From Nemertoderma westbladi (Eukaryota > Xenacoelomorpha > Nemertodermatida > Nemertodermatidae), in contig JAUCBJ010002426.1 of NCBI GenBank assembly GCA_032718475.1, positions 1 through 64,000 of the forward strand: DNA of 64,000 nt, written 5' to 3'. The translations under genes were made by a program, and so were the position numbers. Shown here piece after piece: positions 1 through 9,521 of this stretch. Position 1 is the stretch's first letter. Every line of letters starts with the position of its first letter. The notes below the pieces were generated by a model that saw only the letters and a list, made by a program, of their open reading frames with translations, made no database searches and was not told the origin of the DNA.

Positions 1-24
1 TTCCCTTCCCGAGTACTCTAAACA

Positions 25-93
<69 letters not shown>
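25..93. repeat. (TAC/ACT)n microsatellite
   Basis: An almost perfect trinucleotide run of about 23 units. It abuts a 27-bp block at 94-120 that also occurs at the 3' end of the LINE at 25484-25510, next to a similar TAC-rich tract, so this is probably the tail of a severely 5'-truncated LINE copy. Confidence 0.9.
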
Positions 94-120
94 GATCGGC
101 ATGCCGCATTACAGCTGCAT
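94..120 (-). mobile_element. Extreme 3'-end fragment of the local LINE family
   Basis: The block containing ATCGGCATGC, GCATT and CAGCTGCAT matches 25484-25510 with two differences. In both places it lies directly beside a (TAC)n-type tract. Read on the minus strand it would be the last few tens of bases of the LINE followed by its microsatellite tail. It is very short, so chance sharing of a microsatellite-associated motif cannot be excluded. Confidence 0.5.
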
Positions 121-505
121 TATATATAGTATATATTACATATATATTAAGAATGCACATATAAGATATTACAATATTAAGAACGGCTATCATTCACAAT
201 CTACATGTAAAACTAATTATTTTGTAATCCTTTTTCTCCCGATTTTGGGGTATATTCGACCGAAAAAGTATCAAGCCAGAACCTCTAAAAAAAGTCTTAT
301 CCACTCAGCTACAATGATTGGGTATTTTACATTAACTGAACCATCACGTGGATTATAATTTACTAATAATGAAGCCATTCATCATTAACCCAAAACACTT
401 ATAATACAGTAACAATACTGTATACCAGTAGGCCTACAGTATAATGATCGTTGTAGATTAGTTCAACTGTCTTCTCCTGTTGCAATATCCCCTTCTTACC
501 TCATC
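121..505. other. AT-rich flank without a supported gene
   Basis: Short open frames here have no recognisable composition or motif. The stretch around 160-220 weakly resembles 21400-21500, upstream of the EF-hand gene, which hints at an old local duplication. Confidence 0.4.
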
Positions 506-1708
506 TTACCAGATCGTCAACTTTTTAATCGCCCCATCAATTAAATCTTTCGGAATACCCCAAGTCGAAATTATATCCACGATATCCGTTATTGATTTCC
601 ATTCATATGAGAAACATTTTGTTTGAGAATCCTGCTCTCCCATGGCTTCAGCAATGTAGTCATAACCCAGCATATGGCAAATACAGATACAAAAACTGCT
701 AAAGCAGTTATGCATTCCATTTGCTTCTTTACATTGTCTAAAAGCGTCGCACTATTGAGAATTAAAAATTAATTATTGCTATTTAAATCATGATGACATG
801 CCACCACCATTTATTATAACTGTAATTAATATAAATCACCTAACTGCACTACAAACTGTAGGCTACGTCCAGGCTAGTCTCCACCCACGTTAGGTCAAGG
901 TAATCTGGCTGCAGGGCCGGATTAGGCCATATTGGGGCCCCGGACTAAGATACATTTGGGGCCCCCTTTCAGTTTTTAAGATAATAAAGAATATTTTACT
1001 ATATAAAATAATAGGCATATACAGTATATGAATATTTTATATTTTCTGTTAACTAAATATAACTGAACTGCCCCTCCGAAGAGGCCAAATTTGCTTCACG
1101 ATTTAGGCAAGTTTGGGACACTTCTTTAATCTTTTGACCCTGACCCCTTTTGTTTTTACTCTGACCAGTTAATTACTATAGCGGCTGTTGCGCTGTCACC
1201 ATAATAATATAAATATATGTTTTTAACAATTTTCAAATTCAAAACATTTCGCTGGTATGGCCCTAGCATTCGACATTCGAGGGACCGTGACACCCCCCCC
1301 CCCCCCCCCCCCCCCCCTCCACCAGTACAACCCCTGCTGCCAAAGGTCGAGGGCCCCCTCATTTGACATTAGCCTACAGTAGGGGCCCCAAAAACCTTAG
1401 TCCGGCCATGCCTCTGTAGAACAGGTTATACAACTTGAATGTGTCGACAGTCCCCCCTCGCCCCCCTATCTGGTTATCTGTAGGCCTATGTATACAGTAT
1501 ACAGTACATTACTACTGCAGTGTAGGCTTCCAAATATTAATCAATGAAGAATTTATTTCAGTTGTTTACTTACAACGGACTCCCCACAGCCAACTGTTGA
1601 TCGGCAATCCATTGATGCCAAATTATTATTAGTAATTCCTTTAGCCGCTGGTACATTATGTAACAACGTTAATGATAGGAACGTTACTGTTACGTAAATC
1701 GTATTCAT
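506..1708 (-). CDS. Small secreted cysteine-rich protein, two exons (paralog family)
   Basis: Exon 1 is 1574-1708 and exon 2 is 506-751, both minus strand. Exon 1 starts at ATG 1708 and encodes 45 codons. A hydrophobic signal peptide of about 20 residues ends near the VPAAKG motif, followed by two Cys (35 and 41). The donor is GTAAGT at 1573-1568, phase 0. The 822-bp intron ends at a CAATAG acceptor, and exon 2 opens in phase 0 with TGC. Exon 2 encodes 81 residues with a CICICH cluster and ends in a TAG stop. The predicted product is 126 aa and probably disulphide-rich and secreted. The exon 2 structure and acceptor recur at 24350-24631 and exon 1 recurs at 63882-64000, which is the main support for the model. 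I do not recognise the family, so the function is unknown. Confidence 0.75.
912..1416. mobile_element. MITE-like element in the intron of the cysteine-rich gene
   Basis: The ends are imperfect inverted repeats: CAGGGCCGGATTAGGCC on the left, and the complement of CAGAGGCATGGCCGGACTAAGG on the right, each followed inward by a GGGGCCCC block. The interior is AT-rich with a roughly 27-bp C homopolymer near 1291-1317 and has no transposase. The termini resemble hAT-type non-autonomous elements, but I found no clear 8-bp target duplication, so the superfamily is unproven. Confidence 0.6.
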
Positions 1709-2288
1709 GATGTATGACAAAGACACTAAATGATAAATATTATAAATAAATATTTATGAGAAACAAAATAAAATGATTGTGAAAATGCATTACCTTATAT
1801 GTAAGTAAGTACCACCATACCAAGTACCAAATACCAAGTATGACCAATTATTTTTGAGAGCAAAAGTTCCTTAACATTATGTAGACTATAATTTCAGCAA
1901 CTGTGAAAGATTCATTTAGTGGTTCTAAATCTATAACCCAATTGTTAGTCTTACTAACTTATTATAATTAATTGCATTAATTCAACATCTTTGTAGCTCA
2001 CTCCTTTATTAAAGTCAAGATGGCCAATTATTTTTGAAGGTTGAAGTTCTATGGGATGAGATTTAAGCCCAAAATAGCGGGAAAATGATCGCTGTATTGA
2101 TTTTAAATCAATCACATCAATTATTTTCCTCATTCAACCAAAACACGCCTTCAACGCAAAGCGTTTGCAATTTTGTTTCGAGATTTTTATACATAAGGGT
2201 CAATTCCACTGATGTGGACTCACTTTTAGAGGCGATTTTTGGTATAGGTCTACATCAGGGGGATATAATAAAGGCTACTATAAAATAG
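1709..2288. other. Non-coding flank between the cysteine-rich gene and E1
   Basis: No credible coding sequence. Two diverged direct repeats of about 35 bp, sharing CCAATTATTTTTGA, lie at about 1845-1880 and 2020-2055. The stretch would include the promoter of the minus-strand gene, but I can identify no specific element. Confidence 0.4.
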
Positions 2289-2293
2289 CAGAT

Positions 2294-3474
2294 TGTTCGC
2301 GCTTTTAGACCTTTAGCAGTTTAACCTGCCAAATTTAGGTGTCTTCTAGGTTATAAATCGACTTTAGCCTATAACAAGTATTTGATACACATAAAGTTAC
2401 ATTAGCCGAAGCCAGCCTATGCGCGATCATTCACCCACGGTTAAGGGAGACTGGATTCGGATGCTCTGACCTTATTGCGGTGTAGGCTTACTGTACTATT
2501 CGATTGATCGTTAATATATAATCTCTGACAAATATTATTCACTTTCGGGAAATATTAACAGTTCCTTTAGGACGTGGCGCTCTAAGTATGTAAACAGAGT
2601 TATGACTTACACTAAACACAACGGGATGGCTATTGATTTACGTATAAGGCGCATTCTTTAGGAAATGCTTTGTTATCTGTCACACTCATACACACTACCG
2701 CACACTGCTGCACACTGATCTGCCGACCTTCACTAAATTTGATCATATATAAGGAGAACAGCAACTGACACATGTAGGGTCTATGAAATAGCATTCAATT
2801 CACTCCAAAACCACTATAATGTAAGTCGCAATTGCTATCTGTAACCGGTCTCTCTAACCTTCCGTATATCAAGAAGATTGGGGTTTTATGATTATTTGTC
2901 GATATTCTCCAAATATAACAACATATTCATCAACTGATAACAATTAATAACCGACAGTAAATAGCAGTAAAATAATGCGGTGAAAGGTATGTATAGTATG
3001 ATATGATAGGTATGACAATATGGTTTGATAACAGTTATACGTTTCTATAATCAAAGCCGTTCTAATGTTTGGCTAAAGTCTGAAACACAGAATAATTCCA
3101 CAGCCGATGTTCTGGGCTCAGGAAAAAAGGTAAACAAAGACCATAATGCATTGCGCGATTTCCCGGAGGCTTCTGTGCAAATAAAATGAAAATCGCTCTG
3201 ATTGGTCGAGCCGAACAAAGAACAAAGAAAAGCTCCACGTGGACATATCAGCTGATAGATGTCGTCATCTGAACTACACTGTATTAAGAGTATTTTGGCG
3301 TATTGCGGCATAAAAATGGCTTGTTATGTCCGCTAAAGTACACATACAGAAAAATGGCTTTTTATGTTCACTAAAACACCTACACAGTAAGAAAACGGCT
3401 TTTTATGTCCGCTAAAACACCTACAGAGTACTTTGCGGGGAAAATGACTAGCTAGATCCGCAAAAGCCTTTACA
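2294..3474 (-). repeat. E1 3' LTR (1181 bp)
   Basis: TG...CA boundaries and identical length to the LTR at 19444-20624. The plus-strand right end (3311-3460), which is the start of U3 in element orientation, holds about three diverged 45-50-bp tandem units sharing TTATGTCCGCTAAA. A TATA-like stretch (CATATATAAGG, plus strand about 2744-2754) is conserved in the related E2 LTR. Confidence 0.95.
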
Positions 3475-3482
3475 CCGCTCCC
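3475..3482 (-). promoter_or_regulatory. E1 polypurine tract
   Basis: On the element strand GGGAGCGG directly precedes the TGTAAAGG start of the 3' LTR. The same sequence precedes the E2 3' LTR at 45466-45473. This is the expected place for plus-strand primer formation in an LTR element. Confidence 0.75.
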
Positions 3483-3552
3483 AGAAAATGGGATTTAATT
3501 CTATAAAATATAAAAAATCACAGTTTCTAAAATATAAAAATACTCTAAACAG

Positions 3553-6500
3553 TTAGTCTTTCTTGCGAGGACGGCGTTTACGCAGTTTTTTAAGGCTAGC
3601 AAGAGTCCTTTTCTCTTTGGGGCGAGCCACTTTACTAGGAGGGCTATAACTCCTGGGTGAAGGGTGCAATACAATTGCATCAGAAGGTTTGGGATTACGG
3701 TCGGTGTATCCGCCGGTCGAGGTACCTGGTTGATCGATATCAACCTCAGTGGAGCGAGGTCTAACGGCCTTTAGAGCGCGTTTTAGGACAGCAGCTCCTA
3801 CTGGTCCCTGACGAGTCGTCTGAACGATAGCGGTAGGTGGACCGTGAGTAGTGAGAAACTTCCTCGGTTTAATGGTTCTTTCCAACTCGCGTTCTCGGGC
3901 TCGATATTCGTATGGCCGTCGATGTACTTCCTGTAACTCTGGATGCGAGTTGATAAACAAATCGCCATACTCCGGGTCTTGACGGATGAAGTTGATCAAG
4001 TTGTATGAATTAATATCGTTAGGATTGATGTTCCTGAGATATTTACGAACAAATTTGGTGGAAATACACTCACCAACACGCTTCATTAGTTCGTAACTCG
4101 GTGTGCGTGATTTTTGTTCAACAGACGCGAATAGATAAGGATGGAACGCATAAACTCCTTCGTAGGCGCGTCCAGGGTAATAGCGATGGCGTGACTCACA
4201 GTGTAAATCCGCATTCGCTTCCCAAGCTCGGATGTAGCGCAGGGTAATCATTTCATCTACGCTTTCCAGATCGCGGTTAAAAGGGCAATCAAAACTGGCA
4301 TGTCCTTTAAGTTGACAATGATGGCATTGAGTCATAAATTGGGGGCAGACTGCGAAAATGTGCAAGTTATTGAGTCTGCAATACGCACAATAGATCTCCA
4401 TCGCCGGTTGTTCGTGGAAATAGGAGCAGGGTACGTCTGAGTCCATGGGGGTGAGATGATCTCTCGATGCGCATAATCGGCAACGTTTTCGAGAAACATA
4501 GTTGGCGTGCCGATAATCGTATGCGGTGAGACATTGTGGACCTTGATACCATTCTAAGACGTAGTCGTTGTCGCTGCTCCGGGGCGCTGTAGGCTGAATC
4601 TCCTCAGATTCTAAGCATATTGGTTCGTCTTCCAATTGCATAGCTGAGGTAGGTGCGGCTGTCTCCTCAAGCGAACCCACTGTCTGAACTTCCACGATAG
4701 AATAACCCGTGGGTATTCGAGGTCTTTGTATAACAGATGAATGTAAGTTCTGTATACAAACGTCCTTGAAAATGGCGAATCCAGCGCTGTCTAACTTCTC
4801 AGCAGCTGAGTCTCTTAGGCTGAGCTTGGTCAGAGCGCGGTCCTTGAACTGACTATCAACGTTACGGAACGGAGTCAGAAAGCGCCTGAAACATTCGAAG
4901 CGGATGAATTTATTGTGTTCATCTAGCTTGGCGAGTTTGGTTCCAAGTATTAAGGGATGGGCGCGTATAGTACGACTGCACACATCGGCTAGCCAACCGG
5001 CAAGTGCGGCGTTTTCAAAGATCGTGTATATAGCTAAGGAGGGACGAAGTGGAACACTCATAAAGCTATACACGACGCCAGGTGCGGTCAATGGTCCGTC
5101 AAAGTATAATCGAGAATAATGATCTCCATATACTTGTTGGTAGTTGATAGGATTTCCAACCTTGAAATTCCATCCGTATTCTTGAAAGGCAAGATGTCCG
5201 ATGGAGGTTCGTTGTACTTTAGTAATGCCGCTGGGTGTATTGGCATACATAGTGCGGAAGAAACCTCGGCCTTCTGCCCAGGGAGCAATCAGCTGAGTAT
5301 CTACGAAAGGATATGGGATATTCTCCATGTTCCTAAAGTCGTTTTGGAGATCTCCATAAACAGCTGAGCCGATTTTAAGGATTCTTTCGTTAAACAACAT
5401 CTCGAGCACGGGCTGGGGTAACATTGATCCATCGATACCCATGGCCGGTTTGCGCTCGGTGTCAGTGACGTAACGCTGCGCGAGTTCGAATTGTCCATGT
5501 CGGAGTTTCTTTTGTATCTCGGTGAGGGTCTCAAAAGAATAATCAATCACATCGGAACACGCTCGAGTAAATACGTGGGTAGAACCAGCTAGTCCTCGTA
5601 TATGTATCATGCGCGTAGTTCCCAGTTCTCCAACCGGAACGCTACCTTCGTTATCGTAAGTGACAACTCCATACATCTCGATAACGTTAAGAGTTTCGTT
5701 CCACTCTTTAGTGGCGTTTTCTAGAGTCATTCCCACTGGATGCCACAAGGTGGCGCATTCGCTAGCATTAGGTAGATCTCTATACTTCAAATACTGTGTA
5801 GTATATGTTTCTACATCTCCATATCGTTGTATTCTTTCCTCCTCGAATAACACGTCGAGATTCCAGTGGACTAATCGAGTTTTGATAAATCCATCGAGAT
5901 TATACGGAGGTATTGTATCTTTCTCTATTCTGGAAACATTATAGGGTTTTCGGAATGAGTTTACTTTCACTAACTGATCCAGATGTTTCTGCAGTTGTTC
6001 GAGTTCGACAAGATCGAGAGGATTTATTAGTGGTAGAAACCTTAGACTATGTGTAGGATCTTCCGGTTTTACCATGTAATATTGAGTTAGATTGACATAA
6101 TAAGGGTGATCTTTGATCCCATAAAACGAGTTCGGTAAAGGTCTAGCGCGTATGTTGACCTCGTGTACCATACGACGGACAAGATCCGCTCTATTGTCCG
6201 GAGGTTCAACGAGTATACCGTCGACACGAGCGGCCTCGATTGGCGGACGTTGCAACATAGGAGCGTCAGCGATAAGATCCCGAGATCTTAGGTTGATATC
6301 AACCGGTTGAGGTTGTGCCGTGGCGAAGAGTTTGTCTCCGAAATGGGGAACCATCGAAGGATGAATGATGGTTTTAGAATAGAGATCAGTCATAAGGATT
6401 TGAGCTTCTGGCTGGGCTAAAGCTGCTTCTTCTCTCTCATCCATTTCTATGTGTTTCTCCTCGAGCTGATTTTCCTCCGCTTGTTGTTGTAAACGCTCGT

Positions 6501-7806
6501 CTAGGAACTCTTGTAGAGAATAGGTTCGTCCACGTTCGATGTCTTCCTCGAGGTTCTGGATTTCTCGATCGAACTGGGGTAAAGCTAATTCTTTCACCGC
6601 TTGGACTTGTTGCTGCAATTTGCGTTTCTCTAAACAATCGTAAGTTCCTTTTCCGATCTTCTGCCGAATAGCGTCTAACGCGTTTCGTACAACGCTCTCC
6701 TCGACTTCGGTGACGGGTTGTATCGGGGTTAAACCGGGACGATTGTACGGGTTGAACGGCGATATTAGATGCCCGCGTCCCAATCCGGCTAGGTAGGAAG
6801 GGCGAATATCTAGCGAGCCCACTACCGGAGTGCCACCGATTAATTGTTCGGGTAACACAAGATCTTTAAATAGTGAGTACAGTTCAGGGGGATCCGTTAT
6901 ACTATTAGGATCAAGCGTTTGAGGTCTCACTAAGAAATGAGGAGGTCTGACCGAGTATTCCGGAACTCTGATCATGGGTTTATTTAAGGATCGTTTGAGT
7001 CGAGCGAGCGTAGGTGATACGTCGAACAGGTTTCGCTCGAAACTTCCATAAGTATATCGTGTAAAACTGTGTTTAGCGCAACGTCTCCGCGGATGTTTAT
7101 GTCTTTCCGTTTGCTGATTGGGTCTAGGGCATTCATCGCAGTAATACCAAAGACGCACGTCCTGCAGGGGAAACGCGGGTGATCGTTCTCCAGTTTTACA
7201 ATATTCCTCCATCTGTTCGAAGCTATCTGGGACGACAGGTAGCGGTCGATCGGCGGTAAGATACATCATAGTGAAATAGAGCCGTTTGAGTTCTATCATA
7301 GGGTCATGATGTATACCTTGAGGATATCGAGTTTCTAGATTTTGTTGACTGGCAATATTGAGATATGTTTCTCTCAAGAATTCCAGATAATCGTTGAAGT
7401 CGCTGCGTTTATCCGGCTCTTCAACGTCTTCTCTTTCGAGTCGGTTCCGAATAGAATTCTCGTGTTCTATTCTCGGTTTATCGTTCCGACTCCGCTGGGT
7501 ATGATATTTAAATAAAACCATTTCCCTTTCGGTGTCTATATCGTCCGTATCGTGTAAATCGATAGGATGGCCAGTAGTTAAGAAGTCCATATACGTACCA
7601 TTACGATGCGTATAGCGAGCGGTGAATTTTCTATAGTCCAATTCACGCGTAAGTTGCTCCTGGGACATTGGCGGTTCGATATAACGACCATCGTCCTCCG
7701 TAGTAGTTGGACTAGCGTCGCCGCGTATTAAGCTATCAACAAACGCTTGTAAAGGTAGAGTATATCGCTCCCTGATACCAAGATCATCTTCTATCAACTC
7801 AGTCAT
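3553..7806 (-). CDS. ORF-X: 1417-aa unrecognised protein encoded after pol in E1
   Basis: One uninterrupted frame of 1417 codons lies between pol and the 3' LTR. The start is supported by conservation of the first ~120 residues in E2 (43947), with stop-rich DNA upstream in both. Residues 223-246 hold a Cys/His cluster (C223, C226, H236, H238, C243, H246). Residues about 395-470 are Gln/Glu-rich and likely helical. Residues 1109-1174 hold further clusters ending in a retroviral-type CX2CX4HX4C knuckle (C1161, C1164, H1169, C1174). The last 26 residues are strongly basic, like a nuclear-localisation or nucleic-acid-binding tail. I see no signal peptide, membrane span or furin-like site, and no protease, polymerase or nuclease signature. 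An Env role is therefore unlikely; a Gag-like or nucleic-acid-binding accessory role is inference. I do not recognise the family. Confidence 0.85.
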   Translation of the reverse strand: MTELIEDDLGIRERYTLPLQAFVDSLIRGDASPTTTEDDGRYIEPPMSQEQLTRELDYRKFTARYTHRNGTYMDFLTTGHPIDLHDTDDIDTEREMVLFKYHTQRSRNDKPRIEHENSIRNRLEREDVEEPDKRSDFNDYLEFLRETYLNIASQQNLETRYPQGIHHDPMIELKRLYFTMMYLTADRPLPVVPDSFEQMEEYCKTGERSPAFPLQDVRLWYYCDECPRPNQQTERHKHPRRRCAKHSFTRYTYGSFERNLFDVSPTLARLKRSLNKPMIRVPEYSVRPPHFLVRPQTLDPNSITDPPELYSLFKDLVLPEQLIGGTPVVGSLDIRPSYLAGLGRGHLISPFNPYNRPGLTPIQPVTEVEESVVRNALDAIRQKIGKGTYDCLEKRKLQQQVQAVKELALPQFDREIQNLEEDIERGRTYSLQEFLDERLQQQAEENQLEEKHIEMDEREEAALAQPEAQILMTDLYSKTIIHPSMVPHFGDKLFATAQPQPVDINLRSRDLIADAPMLQRPPIEAARVDGILVEPPDNRADLVRRMVHEVNIRARPLPNSFYGIKDHPYYVNLTQYYMVKPEDPTHSLRFLPLINPLDLVELEQLQKHLDQLVKVNSFRKPYNVSRIEKDTIPPYNLDGFIKTRLVHWNLDVLFEEERIQRYGDVETYTTQYLKYRDLPNASECATLWHPVGMTLENATKEWNETLNVIEMYGVVTYDNEGSVPVGELGTTRMIHIRGLAGSTHVFTRACSDVIDYSFETLTEIQKKLRHGQFELAQRYVTDTERKPAMGIDGSMLPQPVLEMLFNERILKIGSAVYGDLQNDFRNMENIPYPFVDTQLIAPWAEGRGFFRTMYANTPSGITKVQRTSIGHLAFQEYGWNFKVGNPINYQQVYGDHYSRLYFDGPLTAPGVVYSFMSVPLRPSLAIYTIFENAALAGWLADVCSRTIRAHPLILGTKLAKLDEHNKFIRFECFRRFLTPFRNVDSQFKDRALTKLSLRDSAAEKLDSAGFAIFKDVCIQNLHSSVIQRPRIPTGYSIVEVQTVGSLEETAAPTSAMQLEDEPICLESEEIQPTAPRSSDNDYVLEWYQGPQCLTAYDYRHANYVSRKRCRLCASRDHLTPMDSDVPCSYFHEQPAMEIYCAYCRLNNLHIFAVCPQFMTQCHHCQLKGHASFDCPFNRDLESVDEMITLRYIRAWEANADLHCESRHRYYPGRAYEGVYAFHPYLFASVEQKSRTPSYELMKRVGECISTKFVRKYLRNINPNDINSYNLINFIRQDPEYGDLFINSHPELQEVHRRPYEYRARERELERTIKPRKFLTTHGPPTAIVQTTRQGPVGAAVLKRALKAVRPRSTEVDIDQPGTSTGGYTDRNPKPSDAIVLHPSPRSYSPPSKVARPKEKRTLASLKKLRKRRPRKKD

Positions 7807-9521
7807 AGCTGCTATATGAGTTTATCAATATTATAATGAGTTTATAATTAGGCCAGCGGGCGTCGCTGCCTACCCCTCTCGGCCCCCGGACAGTGCAAGA
7901 TCCTCAGCGCCGATGTACCGTCGTCGCTGTGTTTTTCGCCAACGTAGTAGCTACACAACGACAACGATAACCGGCACAAGTCACTCCACTGTCCGTCCCA
8001 AAGGCTTAGATTTACTTCAGGTTCTTACTGCAGAGTTAGGGCTACTTTCACAATTGCGACTCGCTACTGTAAACACACTTTAGTAGTAACATTCACCTAT
8101 AAACGCACAAATTCCACACAACTGTCACAAATTGTACACATTCGGGCCATTTGGCCATTAGTCAAGTGCCTTCCAGAATGCCACGTTATTATTATGTATC
8201 CTTGGATACTAGCAGTGTGCTATTTATTCCTTATGCTATTCATTGGGGCAAGCTTTCTATTGTTCTTTTAACTCACTTCTAATTCTAGCGTGGTTGTTGC
8301 TATGGTGACATTATGGAAAGCTAGTGGTAGAATTAGGGTAACTCCCATGCATACAGATCTGGGATGCTATTTAATAGTAATTATTTAATTGTCAATATCC
8401 CCTTTATACATGATTTAATAAATTTTAACGGCTATTGACTATATATTGGAGATTCTCGCACACTAATACACTTAATAGGGTGAATCTCTGCTCCCATGAT
8501 CTATTAATTAATGGAATTTTGGGAATGTTATAAATTGTATAAAAATGACAATTTATCAAATTCATTAAAGGAGATGAATTTAAATTTATTCCCGTAAATT
8601 TTATTATTTAATATTAAAATAGACACAATTTTATTCCAGAACATGTCTGGGGACTAGGATCCTTAATTCTAGGAAATTTGTCCTTTTAAGAGTATCGGTA
8701 AGTGCTACGATATCTTAATATACTTTTTTTATTTGATTTTAGAGGATCTAAAATTTTACAGATTTTAATTTATAGATTTTCTAGAGTTAACTTGTAAGTA
8801 GTTACTCTATTGTATCTGTTTGACAGATTTTACAAATATTAATAGTTAATATTTAAGATGGGCACCAATTTATTCCAGAACTTGTCTGGGGACGTTAACC
8901 ACTGATTCTAGAATTTTGTCTTTCAAGTATATCGGTGGGTGCCGCGATATCTTAATCGACTAGAATTACAGATGGTCAAAGGGTTTAACAGATTTATTTG
9001 CGTTGTACGCTACTGTTAAAGGGACATCACGCTACTATATGTATTATTTAATATAGGGTATGAGAGCAATATCGCAAGAAGCAATGTCAGTGAGAAGAGG
9101 CAAGTCGTTTCCAAGGTCTACCCAGAGCTTGGTTTAGCCGAGACACGAGGATCTGAATTTTGCATTCCTAATACTCTACTTACCAATATTACTTGAATAT
9201 AGTAGGAGCTTTATTGTACTTTAATAAGTACGGATATTTCATCTTACTGTAGTCACGTATTTATAATGTAATACGGACAGTAAGGAAAGAGAACAAGAAT
9301 TATTTCTCGCCGTCGCACTAAATATATAATATATAAGTAATTAAGTAATAAACGCGTATATATATATGGCACTAATCTACTAAATAATCGCTAAAATAAC
9401 ATTCTACTAAATAAAATTAAAGAAAACGATTATAATAAAATTACATAATAATACATACATAAATATAAAATAATAAGAACAAATATAAAATAATATAGTC
9501 ACACACCCACTCCAGACGCTG
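7807..9521 (-). promoter_or_regulatory. Conserved non-coding spacer between pol and ORF-X in E1
   Basis: About 1.7 kb without a credible ORF, yet clearly alignable to the E2 spacer 42305-43946 although the pol next to it in E2 is deleted. It contains two diverged copies of a roughly 100-bp module (8629-8727 and 8867-8960), each with TTATTCCAGAAC, TGTCTGGGGAC and CGATATCTTAAT blocks. Just upstream of the ORF-X ATG both elements keep an ATAG/CAG acceptor-like dinucleotide context. An internal promoter or splice acceptor for a subgenomic ORF-X RNA is plausible but unproven. Confidence 0.5.

Noticed and set aside
3051-3311. 86-codon minus-strand frame present in both E1 LTRs (also 20201-20461)
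   Set aside because: Entirely inside the LTR, not present as an open frame in the E2 LTR; identity is due to LTR duplication.
3553-7806. ORF-X as an envelope gene
   Set aside because: Position fits, but there is no signal peptide, transmembrane span or furin-like site, and the C-terminus is extremely basic with zinc knuckles.
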